Source: Costus lasius
Lineage: Eukaryota > Streptophyta > Magnoliopsida > Zingiberales > Costaceae
Direction of reading: 5' to 3'
DNA: 64,000 bases
NCBI GenBank assembly: GCA_027563935.2
Contig: CM050453.2
Span: forward strand, 67,130,018-67,194,017
The first letter of the stretch is position 1. Each line of letters starts with the position of its first letter. The translations under genes were made by a program, and so were the position numbers. The notes beneath the pieces were generated by a model. The model had not been told where the DNA came from. It did no database searches and worked only from the letters and a program-made list of their open reading frames with translations. Of this stretch, positions 12,248-23,900 are shown piece after piece.

Positions 12248-13943
12248 TGTTGGGTCCCCTTCAAGGGGGAGCGCAAACCCTAATTAGGCACATATATGCT
12301 TATATATATATATGCTCATAGCGGAAGCTAGGGCTTCAAGATCGGTTAGCATGACACATGATTAACTTGTAAACGAGGATTGCAAAGAATCAACTCATAC
12401 CATAGCCATTAGATTGGATGCGGCTTGAAAGCAAGAGGGCAAACAAGCTCTCCTCCAAAGAAGACACACACTAGATGAGAGATAGCCCCTTCTTGTTACT
12501 CCTTGTGCTAGCAAGGAACGCCAAGTCTCCTAACCGTGTGAAGGAGATCGATGTATTCTTGGATAGCCGAATGCTTTTTCTTCTTTTCGTCTCGTCGAGA
12601 GCAACCACACTCAAGAGAGGGCAACGCCAAAAGCATTGAAGCATTGAGGCGTTTTCATGGCTTGAGGCGTTTTGGCGTTGAGACTTCCAAATATGGTAAG
12701 TCTTAAATCTTCACATGTTCACGCATAGTGAACTAATCAAAACGCCCATCAAAACGAACCATGCGTTCACATAAGTGAACCGGTTCAATTGACTTTGGTT
12801 CAACAACCAAATCAAACCAAGATCAAACCAAGACATGGTCTAGATCTCATTAAACCAAAAGGGTTCAAGATCTAACCACACATCATTTGATGCACTTGAT
12901 CTCATCGATCAAGCATCAGATCTCTCGATCGAAGCTTACCGATCTCATGCCCTAATCAATCAAATATGATCAGACCAGATCTCACTTCCAATCAGAGTCT
13001 AAACTCCTTTAAACTGAACCAAAACAATTCAGTCCACACGATCTGACATAAGTGAGCCATATCACCAAATTGTGTGACCCTGAGGGTTTCCTTTAAATGT
13101 CGGTAATGATAACTTACGTTGTCATGACCAATGAGGGGTATCTAGCAACACATCACTGTCTCCCGATATAAAGGAAAGAGTCTTCCAAGACTACGCCCAA
13201 ACCACAACACAAGTGTGAATCAACCTCACAAGGCATGCATGTATCCTTTGCCACTGGATGTTCTTATTGGACAAGCGGGTCAAGCTTGTAACTCCAATAT
13301 GATGAGCATGATTAGATCAGGTGAACATAGTCACCTGGGTATGGCCATACACTTTCTCAATCATCTCATTCGGGGGGGCCCCTTTAGAACATCACACTCC
13401 TTAAACAAGGAGACGGCAATCCTATATCTATCACTAGTGTCCTAACCTGACTCATGATCATTATCCAAGATAGTCTATAACCATTATGTTTCAAATGATA
13501 TTGAACTACCTCAAAACAATGACAATCATCATTTAGAAACACAAGTGATCTCAAGTCAGAGGACATGTGCCACTTGGTGCAAACAAGGAATATTCACATT
13601 GTGACAAGCAATTGAATATCCTAGTAGGGTCTGTCCAGTACATCCAATGTACCCATGAGTCTACATCTTATTCCATGCTCGAAGCATCCTATAAGATTAG
13701 AACACATATTAGTCTCAATCATATCAAGGCTGTCTCATGTTCACCAAGATATCTCGACTAAGGACTTCACTGCATGTCAGCCTAGCTGAACAGCATCGAG
13801 ACATTATTCAGAAGTATACTTATTGCAGCAGACAATGTAACATACTGAATAACAACCATTGCCTTTATAAACATCACAGTTTATACATGATACTGTTACA
13901 ATCCCAAGGCCTCAAACATTAGCCTTAAGGGCATACCCCAACA
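12248..13943 (-). repeat. D 5' LTR (1696 bp)
   Basis: This is a complete C1-family LTR bounded by TG and CA, adjacent to the primer site. It shares with the LTR at 5329-6458 the ATGGTCTAGATCTC segment and the ACTCATGATCATTATCC variant, which supports pairing these two as the ends of D. Its right edge at 13943 interrupts a gypsy G1 LTR. Confidence 0.9.
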
Positions 13944-15710
13944 ACCAGCTCACATCTACCCTTCACTAGTGTCTCATGGGTCGTAGTAGACTATCAGCAC
14001 CATTACAGCGCCACAGAAGGAGGGTAAGGACACGGAAGAGTGCTACACTAGGGCATAATTTTTACAGAACAGGTCATGCTGAAACGGAGGAGTAGGACTA
14101 ACCACCACTCAATTCTCACATCATGCCCAAAGTGTCTCACAAACCAGAAAATGACACACCCCAATATCCAGTCCTTAACAAAATTACAATTTGCAGAAAA
14201 TCAAAGCTGAACACACTTCATAATTTTTACCATCAACCAGAAGTAATATATGAGTGAATTCCTTGAATTCCTTAGATTTCATGCAACTATCCTTAATTCA
14301 TGTCAAACCATTCTATGTTCTCACAAGGTTATAACACATTCAAAGTTTCAGAAATTCACCACATATGTACAGAACAGAAATTATTCGCGTAACAAACAAT
14401 TAAACAGATGTTTCAGAAAAAAACAGATTAATATATCAGACTTGCAACAGATGTTTCAGACCGAGTAAGTAATCTAAAATAGGCAATATGATATTCACAA
14501 TGAAGCTATTTGAATCTACTTTCCAATAGAACTGAATCCGTCGGATTTGGAGTTATAACCGGGGAGGTATGGGTGTTCGAACATAGAAAGGTCGGGATTT
14601 CAGAATTCCAGAAAACAGATTCGTAAATCAGAATTGCGACACAAATTTCAGATCCAATAACTAACAGAAAATAGGCGATATGGTAATAAAAATGAATCCC
14701 TTCGAGTCTACTTTCTAATAAAACTGATTTGACAAGATTTCGAGCTATATCTAGGAAGATATGATGGTTCGAACACATAAAGGTCGAAATCCAGATTTCC
14801 AGAGAACTGATTTTGTACAGCTAGATTGCAATACAGATTGAAATACGAATACAGCTCGGATATGGTCGATATCATATTCACATCAAAGCCGAATGTATCT
14901 AGTTTCATACAAAATTTATTTCGTGCGATTTGGATCTATAGGCCATGAGATATTGGGGTTATAGTACACAAAGGTCAGATTAGAGAATGCAGATTTCAGC
15001 AGAACAGGATTTTAAAACCCTATAAATATTTGAATTCGACCCCATAGAAACGAATATCATGAGATTCAAAACCCAAATCAAGCATAGAAGACACAAGAGA
15101 CATCGAAATTTGGTTCATACAGATAATCATTGCAAATAACGAATTTTAATTGAATGATAATCTACAATTTAGCGGATTAGACTCCTTAGGATCGAATTAC
15201 TCACCAGAAAAATCGTCCACAGAGAAAAACGCCAAGACAGAGGATCACCAGGAAATTCGTCCACCACCAGTCTGCCACCACCAGCGTCAGAAATTTCAGG
15301 AGGCGCCAAGCACAGTGAGGGGCGACAACCAAAGGCGGCTAGGGCAAGAAAACACAAAAGTCGTGAGGGAGAGGAGCCCTCACGCAATTCCTCTTTTTCT
15401 CCCACCCCAAACGGATCCAAGATCCAATAACCCAGTTAACTTAAGTGAAAAATCGGTTTTATGGGCTTACCTAGGCTTAACCACCCTACGCCACTCCAAT
15501 AACATCAGAAATATTCGCCACCATGGTGGAAATAATTCCAGGAGCAAAGAATCAAGGTTGAGGGTTCAAATCCCCAACCAAAATAATTATTTTTGCCCTG
15601 TAGGAAAAATTCCTACACTTAGGCAAAAATCCCAAAATTTTAACAGATAAAAATACAGAAACAGAATTTCTAACCTTAAATCATAATTCAGAAAAATCGA
15701 GGGCGTTACA
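13944..15710 (-). repeat. H: partial G1 gypsy LTR interrupted by D
   Basis: This is the 5' 1.77 kb of a G1-family LTR on the minus strand, ending GGGCGTTACA at 15710. It contains the three decayed repeats of about 190 bp and a T-arm-like hairpin (GGTTCAAATCC near 15566). The remainder, including the minisatellite, would lie left of D, outside the window. It is very similar to the matching part of solo LTR S and less so to E1 and E2. Its right edge abuts copia coding sequence, so H's parent element was inserted in relic I. The expected TSD would be CTAGC. Confidence 0.85.
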
Positions 15711-16446
15711 CTAGCAGCTTCAGAACGAGGAGAAGAGAAGCAGGGCTTCGTCTTCTGGCTCAGGTATTTATGTTACCAAAGTCAACCTTTCTACTTCTAT
15801 GTCATGGGTATTGGATACCGCATGCGGAGCTCATATTTGTACAAATATGTTAGGGCTCAAGAGAAGTAGATCGGTGCAGCCTAGAGAGATTGACCTATGA
15901 GTTGGAAATGGGGCACAGGTTGCTGCTGTTGCAGTACGACTTTTGACACTCTCCTTGCCTTATGGACTTCAGTTAGAGTTAGATCATTGCTACTATGTAC
16001 CTTCCCTTACCAAAAGTATTGTATCTATTCTTTGCTTGGCAAGGAAAGGATTTAAATTTGAAATAAAAGAGGACTCTTGTTCTTTTTCATTTGCAAATGT
16101 GTTTTATGGGAAGGGTACCTTATGCAATGGATTATATGTCTTGGACATGGATAACTCTATATGTAACATAAATCATAGAAAGATCAAACTAAGTGGTTCA
16201 GTTGGTGCGTACCTTTGGCATTGTCGTTTAGCTCATATAAACAAGAATCATATTCAACAACTCCATGCAAATGGATTGTTATATTCAACCTCCTTGGAGG
16301 AGTTTGATACTTGTGAGCCTTGTTTATTAGGGAAGATGACAAAAGCGCCTTTCACCAAGATTGGTGAGAGGGTAGGAGATTTGTTGGATCTCATACATAG
16401 TGATGTGTGTGGGCCATTCAGTAAACAAGCCAAAGGAGGGTACAAC
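15711..16446 (+). pseudogene. I: copia protease-integrase relic
   Basis: This plus-strand fragment begins just before the protease, with GSGIYVTKV, SWVLDTACGAHIC and VGNGAQVAAVAV. It continues through the pre-integrase zinc region (LWHCRLAHINKNHI, CEPCLLGKMTKAPF) into the first part of the integrase core (LLDLIHSDVCGPFSKQAKGGYNY), where it is cut by LTR J1. A TGA at about 15898 sits where relatives have CGA, and there is a frameshift near 15940. It resembles element C more than A in the CEPCL.GK signature, so I group it with C2. Both ends are other elements' LTRs. Confidence 0.85.
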
Positions 16447-16915
16447 TATTGGTGTATATGCCCTAAGGACCTAATTATGGTCCGCTACTTGTACTACTTG
16501 ACATTGATATTTATATCATACTGGCATTGTCGTTATCATTATTTGTTCACGTTTGCGAACATGTACTTATATGATAATGTCCCTGGAGACAGATTGGATC
16601 TATGCTCAAACTATTGTCCCTAGTCAATATACCTTAGTGGATATGGGACAGCTATGGTACTTGTAAGACTGGTATATGGGCTGGTTAGGTGCGAGGTGCT
16701 AACGCAGGCATATGGGTATATCAGTGGTAGATATACTGGACCGACCCACTGTGAGGCAATGACTTGGTGTCACGAGTTATCCTCACAAGTGATAGGAGAT
16801 GCATTGATCTCTTGACTTGAGGTCATTGGCCATTCTATATGGTTAGGGATATGCTTTGATACAACCTAACCCCTTACCGTAGTTGGGAGGTAATAACGGT
16901 TGTCATTGGGAATGT
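16447..16915 (+). repeat. J1: C2-family LTR fragment
   Basis: This is the start of a C2-type LTR reading TATTGGTGTATATGCCC, with the expected TG changed to TA. It is diverged from J2 but collinear for about 470 bp, including the stem-loop GTATAT...ATATAC at 16716-16736 and the GTCATTGGG end. It is cut at 16915 by the left end of element C. The last 5 bp (AATGT) would be the left TSD of C. The rest is outside the window. Confidence 0.75.
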
Positions 16916-17939
16916 TGTTGGTGTATATGCCCTGCAGACCAATGTATGGACATGGTTAAGCATTGTTTGAATGTACTTCGATAGAATTAATGAAATTGAT
17001 ATAATCAATAAAGGCATGGTCGTTATTATGCAGATTGCTTTACCTGCGTTGATGTATTGAATTGCATAGATAATGTCCCAGGAGTTTGGATTGGATCCAT
17101 TCTCATAAGTAATCCCCGGTCAAGGTGCCTTAGCCGATATGGGACAGCTTTGGTACATGTGAGACTGGTGTATGGGCTGGTTAGGTGCTGGGCACAGTAA
17201 CGCAGACATACAGGTGCATTGGATGCACTGGAGTGATCCACCGTGAGGATTGACTTGTCTAGTCAACAAGTCAATCTCACATGCAAGAGGTTTGCATTGA
17301 TCCTTAGACTTGAGGTATTCATGTCTAGATTTGATGATGGGTATGCTTTAATACAGTCTTACGTCTCTCCGTAATTGGGAGATCAAAACGACTGTCATTG
17401 GGCATGTCATAAGTCATGTAGAGACATGGATGACCAATAGTAGGATTTGCCCCTTCCTTCCGAGGAAGCATGATATCCACCTCGGGGCGCCCCACCTTAT
17501 TGGTGCATAACAGGAAAGTGTGGCCACACTTGTTGAGTCATGACCAATGCATTGGATAATAAACTTGAGACTAATCCAATGACAGGATATCAGTTTAGGC
17601 AAAGGGATCTAGAATGCATGGGAATCCTCGTTGCTTGTTAGGGAGTTGTTGCCAAATGACTTAAGTCCTATGACATGGGTAGTAGTGATGTGTTGCTAGA
17701 TACCTCTCACTACTTATGATGATATTCAATCATCATTGCTATCGTCATTAGGATCCTACCGGGTCACACGCAATAGACTCTTGACGTTGTTTTATGATCT
17801 GGAAATCTTGGAATATATTTGAGTTCATCATTCTGAGTCCAAGACAGATTCATGGTTGAATCTGAGTCCAATTGGGATTCATGAGTTTGTATATGTATCC
17901 TAGTCAAGTTGGACTTGAACAAGGGATTATATACCATGT

Positions 17940-18240
17940 TGGATTCGAATCCTAATCTAATTAGGAGTTGGAATCCTAATCCTATTAGGAATTGGAATCC
18001 TAATCCAACTAGGAGTTGGAATCCTAATCTAATTAGGAGTTGGAATCCTAACCCTATTAGGAATTGGAATCCTAATCCAACTAGGAGTTGGAATCCTAAT
18101 TTAATTAGGAGTTAGAATCCTAACCCTATTGGGAAATAGAGTCCTATTCCAACTAGGAGTTGGAATCCTAATTCGATTAGGAGTTGGAATTCTAATTCTA
18201 TTAGAAATGAGAATCCTAATCTAATTAGGATTCAAATCCT
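17940..18240. repeat. 24-bp minisatellite with 72-bp higher-order period
   Basis: About twelve units of 24 bp have the form TTGGAATCCTAATC + variable + TAGGAG/TAGGAAT. Three unit types alternate in order (CTAATTAGGAG, CTATTAGGAAT, CAACTAGGAG), giving a 72-bp higher-order repeat. Each unit is nearly self-complementary (CCTAAT...ATTAGG), so the array can fold into serial hairpins. Later units are more decayed. Confidence 0.9.
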
Positions 18241-18979
18241 AATGAGAATTAGATTTGGATAAGGCCCATAGTGGTTGGGCACAAATCCTAATCCAACTAG
18301 GATTCAAATCCTAAAGAGAATTGGATTTGGATAAGGCTCATTATGTTGGGCGCAAATCCTAATCCAATAAGGATTTATTTCCACTGGACTAATTAGTGTT
18401 GAGATCCAAATCCAATTAGGGATTGTGGATTAATTCTAATTGAGGCAAGTTTGAATCCTAATAGGAGTTGGAAATACACTTGGCACATGGGATAATTCCA
18501 TATATGGAATTTGCGCCAATGTGAAGTGTATGAATCCTTTTGGAAATTGATTTCCTCAATTGGAAACATGCTTGGACGTGTGGGCTGATATGAAGGCGTG
18601 TATTGCTTGGTTATATCAAGCAAGAAATCAGCCAATCTCATATGGAAAGTTCTAATAAGAATGAAACTCAAATATCCTCTCTTGATATGGAAAGAAGCTA
18701 GATTATTTCTATGCTTCAATTAGCACCAATTCAAGAAGGTATGTGGCTAATGTCTTGCGGCAATTCCTTGGAGGAATTGCGCCAAGAGCATATATGGCAA
18801 GTCCCAATTAATTGATTTCAATGACTAGCTCTTAAATTGGCAAGAAGCTTGATACTTTCCAAGCCTTATTCTTGCGCATATTCAAGGCTAGTAGCAGCTA
18901 ATCAATTAGGGAGAATTCCTTGGAGGAATTGTGCCAATCTATAGTTGGAAAGAGAATGGGCGGTGGAGGCTTGAAAGGC

Positions 18980-18986
18980 TATAAAA
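18980..18986 (+). promoter_or_regulatory. Probable TATA box of the C LTR
   Basis: TATAAAA lies in the context GGCTATAAAAGAAGG, about 500 bp from the LTR 3' end once K is removed. This is a reasonable position for the LTR promoter. K inserted only 7 bp downstream (TSD begins 18989), separating this box from the likely transcription start. Assigned by motif and position only. Confidence 0.55.
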
Positions 18987-18988
18987 GA

Positions 18989-18993
18989 AGGGG
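18989..18993 (+). other. Target-site duplication of K, left copy (AGGGG)
   Basis: AGGGG immediately precedes the TGATG end of K and is repeated at 37599-37603 immediately after CCACATCA. The sequence of C's LTR resumes on the far side. Confidence 0.85.
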
Positions 18994-20784
18994 TGATGTG
19001 GGACCAAAGCAGGACCTTCGGAGGTCCACCCGGGTCCGAAAGAAGCCCTCTCGGTATGGGTATCCTAGCCATTAGATATGGCTTCCTTAGGACCCCTTTT
19101 GTTGCTTATTTTGTCTTAGATTAGGGTGCATCATATGGTAGGTTAGATCCACCCTCCAATTACACCATGTAGTTACATGCCTAGGATCCGCCACTTATGT
19201 ATAGTAGGTTAGTGCATGAAATTGATGTAATAGTATAGGTCAACTCCATTCTTGGGATGCAAGTCAAAATCAGGTCAAGACAACTCCAAGAGATGCCATG
19301 GGCCATCAGCCCAACTCAAGAGAGAATCAGCCCACCCCAACCTAATGAAGCAACACCACAAGTACCTCAACTTCCACCATCCTAGTTGGCAGCCATGTGG
19401 AGCTTACCTTCATCTCCAACCAAGGCAAGATGCAGCCTACACAAAGTCCTACTTCAGCCCATCATGCGCCAGCCATCAAAGTCAAGGAGCAGCTTGAGCA
19501 ATGTCCACTTCAGTTCACCATGCGCCAGCCACCAAGGTCAAGGAGCAGCTGAACCATGTCAGCCTTTGCAGCAACTTCAGTCCCTTCAAGTGTCAGCCGC
19601 CCATGCCAATCTGCAGCCTGCACATTGTCAGCTCTTGGCAGCCTCTTCAGTCCATCATCAACTCAGTTTCGAACTTGCCATCCTGCTGAAGCTCCAAAGC
19701 CAAACCTCCAAGCAACCGCCCCTTTGGAAGAAGACATCAGCCCATTGAGTTGTCTACATCATGCTTACTTTGTGACTTGTTTTTGTGCTTAGGAAGGGAG
19801 ATAACCGTTGGAGACTCTCCTATATGATGTATCTTTTTGTAAAGCCACCAGCTAGAGTTGAATGAATTTTCAAATTTCAGAAGTGTGTCTTCTAATGGTG
19901 TGTGTCACCTAACCCCTCCCCTTCTTCCAACCATTGCCGAGAGTTCCATGCCACCCCCCCCCCCCCTCTTGCTCTTCAACCTTCCACCTCCACGTGCGCT
20001 TGTCATGAAGATGGGAGCTCACGCCACTTCCTCCCTTTAGCCTTGAAGAGTCCTCAGCCATGATGAGGAGCTGGACACATCCGAGACTCAAGAAGGTGTC
20101 ATCAACCCCATGCCAAGATCAAGCCACCACCCTAAGTTAGCTAAGTCTCTCTTCTCCCTTGGCTGATGTTTTCTTGACGTTTCTGAACATTCATCTACAC
20201 TCACTAAGGTTTCTTCTCAGGTTGCGCAAGGCCAAGGAGGGCATACAAGTTCATCCCCCCCTTTTCCCCCTTAACTAGTTAGTCTCAAAAGTGTTAGCAA
20301 GGGAATTTGGAGGCTATCCTCCCCCTTGAATGTTCTTATGTGAATGGCCTCTTAATATTTTTGTCAAACTCACCCACGCATGTGTGGGATGCTGCAATGC
20401 TATGTGTGTAAGCTCATAGGGCCCTACTTCGTGAGATTCAACCATTGGACCGGTGAAGAACGGGAAGGTCACCCTTTCTATTCTCAAAGGGTGCAAGGTG
20501 AGTTCCTCCCTTAGAGTAGCTCTAATGCTTATGATAGAATCGCATGCCTAGATCTATTTGAAGTTGTAGAACCGCATGCTCAAGCTTTATTCTAAGTTTC
20601 ATCTTATCTAGAAGCGCATGTTAGGATTTTCTTGATAAGTAGTTTCGGTTTTCACTACTATATACCAAAGAAACAAACTACTTTCAAACTACGTTAGTTC
20701 AAGGGGTTTGTTAACCTATACTTAATTAGCCAAAATGTTTTCGAAGCGCGTTGTTTGAATGTTGCATGCTTGGTGACCCCATCA
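18994..20784 (+). repeat. K 5' LTR (1791 bp)
   Basis: It starts TGATGTGGGACC and ends CCCCATCA, giving TGATG/CATCA termini. Its first 81 bp still read as the C-terminus of the polyprotein (RRSTRVRKKPSRYG), because pol runs into the LTR in this family. A poly-C run near 19954 is longer than in the 3' LTR. Overlapping short frames at 19252-19792 recur identically in the 3' LTR and are LTR sequence, not genes. Confidence 0.92.
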
Positions 20785-20787
20785 TCT

Positions 20788-20799
20788 TGGTATCAGAGC
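20788..20799 (+). other. K primer binding site (initiator tRNA-Met)
   Basis: A perfect TGGTATCAGAGC lies 3 bp after the LTR end at 20784. Confidence 0.95.
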
Positions 20800-20945
20800 T
20801 TAGGCTCTTAGAGTAGGATTTTATAAGACCAAAACTTTATTTTCCTACTACTAAGGCGATTTTTGGACCTAGGTGCTTGAAAGAATTTGATTAACTATAT
20901 TGTATCACCTTAGGGTCTATTTTCAAAACCTTACTCATTTCAAAA

Positions 20946-23900
20946 ATGGCTACTAGATCCGGTGCCCCCTATGGTCTTAATCAAGCTATTGACCATGAGG
21001 TGAGTGCCCTTTCAATAGAGATGGCTTCCCTTAAAGAAACCCTAGCAACCCTTCAACACTCCATAGGTGTTATAGACAATAGGCTTAACACCCTAGAGTC
21101 TAACTCTAAGATGGATCCCCAAACTACTAGCCGACCTAATAGTGGATCCCACACAAGGGAACCAAATGTTCAAGGATCTCCTTCACACACCCCTAGAGTC
21201 AATCATGCTCAAACCGAATGGGAAGGGCCTCATGCCCCTCAACCCCCTTATCATAGACCTAGAGAGTATGATGTGCAACGTGCCATCAAGATCAATCCCC
21301 CTACTTTTGGTGGGTCTCTTAACCCCAAGGAATTCCTAGATTGGGCCACAAAGCTAGATCAATACTTTGACTATAGCCTTATGCACCATGAAAGTAAAGT
21401 TAGGTTTACCAAGTGCTTACTAGAAGGACCCGCTAGACTCTATTGGACCCATATCGAGAGAACCATAGAAAGGGATGGTAAGCCACCCGTTGAGTCTTGG
21501 GATGAAATGAAACTCCTACTTAGGCAAAAGTATGTCCCACCTGGTTTCATGCAAAAGCTTAAGGATGAACTTGGTAGTCTCACTCAAGGCTCCGCTACTG
21601 TAGAAGCCTATCAAACCAAGCTAGAAGAACTCCTCATTAGGTGTGAAGTCAAGGAAGACCAAGGTATGATCCTAAGTCGGTTCAAGAATGGACTTAGACC
21701 TGACATTAAGAGGGCCTTGACCTACTTCCAATTAGATACCCCGGAGATAGCCTATCAAAGAGCCATGGAAGTTGAACAAGAACTTAAGAATAGGAAGGAG
21801 ACTCTCCCTCCCCGACCCATCTATAGGCCAGCTCCTATGCACTTGCCTTCTAGCTCAAACCCAAAACCAAAAACTGCTCAAACTACTGACAACTCCATCC
21901 CCATTTGTTATAACTGTAGGCAGAAGGGACACTTTGCAAAAGAATGCCCTAAGAAGGTCATGGTTTTATCTGAGGAAAACATAGACCCTGAGCCCACCTT
22001 TGAGGAAGACCCTGATCAAGAGATTGAGGTCAACGACTATGACAGTAGTGATGATATCTTCAACACCTTAGGGGTAGTTAGGTGTACCCTTGTCAAACCT
22101 ACCCCCACTGAGGACTGGCGCCAGACCAGTATCTTCCACACCTACACCAAATGCCATGGTCACATGTGCAAGGTGGTCATTGATGGTGGAAGCAGCCTCA
22201 ATGCTGTCTCCCACATAGCTGCTACAAAACTGAACCTCAAGATGGAACCCCGACCTAGCCCTTACAATATTTCTTGGGTTAACCAAACTAGTGTCCCTGT
22301 GACCCATAGGTGCCTCGTACCTATCCAGTTTGGTACATATGAGGACAAGATTTGGTGTGACGTCCTTACTATGGATGTAGCCCAAATCCTCTTAGGACGC
22401 CCTTGGTTATATGACATGGATGTTGTCCACTACGGTCGGACCAATACCTATGTTTTTACCCATAAGGATCAAAAGATTAGGTTGAAACCCTCTCTTCCCA
22501 AAGAACTTAGAGCCACAACCAGTAAGGGTAAGATAGAGGAACCCAAGAAAGGACAACCTACCATTCAACTTATAAGGCCTCAAACTTTCACTAAGGAAAT
22601 TATAGCAGATCAACCCCTTTATACCTTAGTCATCAAAGAAGTCAACCCTGAAGTAGAAGAGAAGCCTTCCCCAGAAGTAGAATCCATACTCCAAGAATTT
22701 AGTGAGCTCACTCCAGAGGACCTCCCTGAAGGACTGCCACCTCTTAGGGATATACAACATGCCATAGACCTTGTCCCTGGATCCTCTCTTCCCAACCTAC
22801 CCCACTATAGGATGAACCCTACCGAGCATGAGGAGCTCAAAAGACAAGTAGATGATTTATTGTGTAAGGGTTACATCAGGGAAAGCCTAAGTCCCTGCGC
22901 CGTCCCAGCCCTTCTTACCCCAAAGAAGGATGGCAGTTGGCGCATGTGTATAGATTGCAGAGCTATCAACAAGATTACTATCAAATATAGGTTTCCCATA
23001 CCTAGACTTGATGACTTGCTAGATATGTTAGTAGGATCCAAATGGTTTTCCAAGCTTGACCTCAGGAGTGGATATCATCAGGTTAGGATTAGAGAAGGGG
23101 ATGAATGGAAGACCGCCTTCAAAACCAAAGACGGCTTATATGAATGGTTAGTCATGCCTTTCGGGCTAACCAATGCCCCTTCCACATTTATGAGGCTTAT
23201 GACCCAAGTGCTTAGACCCTACATAGGGAAGTCCCTAGTTGTATACTTTGATGACATACTTATCTATAGTAAGTCACAAAAGGAGCACCTAGGGCACTTA
23301 AGGCAGACTCTAACCCTTCTTAGAGATGAAAAGCTGTATGTCAACCTGAAGAAATGTTCTTTTCTATCTCCCAAAGTTGTCTTTCTAGGGTTTATTGTTT
23401 CTGACCTAGGGCTTCAAGCTGATCCATCTAAAGTCCAAGCCATCTTAGACTGGCCAGAGCCCAAGACCCTTACTGAAGTTAGGAGTTTTCATGGCCTTGC
23501 TACCTTCTACCGTAGGTTCATACGGAATTTTAGCACCATAGTAGCTCCTATCACCAACTGCATGAAACAAGGGGACTTTACTTGGACTAAGTCTGCCAAT
23601 AGGGCTTTCACTGAGCTAAAGAGTAGGATGACCTCCGCCCCTGTTTTAAGGTTGCCTGACTTTGGCAAGGTCTTTGAGGTTGATTGTGATGCTTCGGGCA
23701 TTGGCATAGGTGGGACCCTCAGTCAAGAAGGTCACCCTATTACCTTCTTCAGTGAAAAGCTGAATGAGGCCAAGTAGAAATACTCAACCTACGACAAAGA
23801 GTTCTATGCCGTGGTTCAATCTTTGAGGCATTGGCGGCACTACCTTCTCCACCATGAGTTTACCTTAAATAGTGATCACCAAGCCCTGTCTTACCTTAGT

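Larger units (their letters stand above)
5329..13943 (-). mobile_element. D: old copia element of the C1 family, decayed and internally deleted
   Basis: D is a minus-strand Ty1/copia element. From its 5' end it has a complete 5' LTR (12248-13943), a primer site, a leader of about 1.8 kb interrupted by solo LTR G, gag-protease-integrase remnants, and a truncated 3' LTR (5329-6458). RT, RNase H and the polypurine tract are absent. Over about 280 aligned bases its two LTRs differ by roughly 5% (by eye), and both share variants not seen in A or B, so they are probably one pair from an old insertion. The right edge interrupts gypsy LTR H. The left side is interrupted by E1. Confidence 0.85.
16916..18993 (+). 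repeat. C 5' LTR, left part
   Basis: This starts TGTTGGTGTATATGCCC and runs 2078 bp to the K insertion. It contains a covarying stem-loop (17214-17228), a 24-bp minisatellite (17940-18240) and a TATA box at 18980-18986. The distal 468 bp continue at 37604. Total LTR length is about 2.55 kb. Confidence 0.88.

Noticed and set aside
15150..15650. 166-codon open frame on the plus strand, nearly repeated on the minus strand at 60920-61420
   Set aside because: It is antisense within G1 LTRs H and S and is conserved only because the LTRs are similar. E1 and E2 break it, and there is no recognisable domain.
17909..18115. 68-codon frame rich in NPN repeats, looking like a repeat protein
   Set aside because: It is the translation of the 24-bp minisatellite in the C LTR. 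The repeat length is a multiple of 3, which keeps the frame open by chance.
19252..19792. Four overlapping short frames, repeated at 25751-26291
   Set aside because: Both sets lie in the two LTRs of K at identical offsets. LTR identity explains the conservation.
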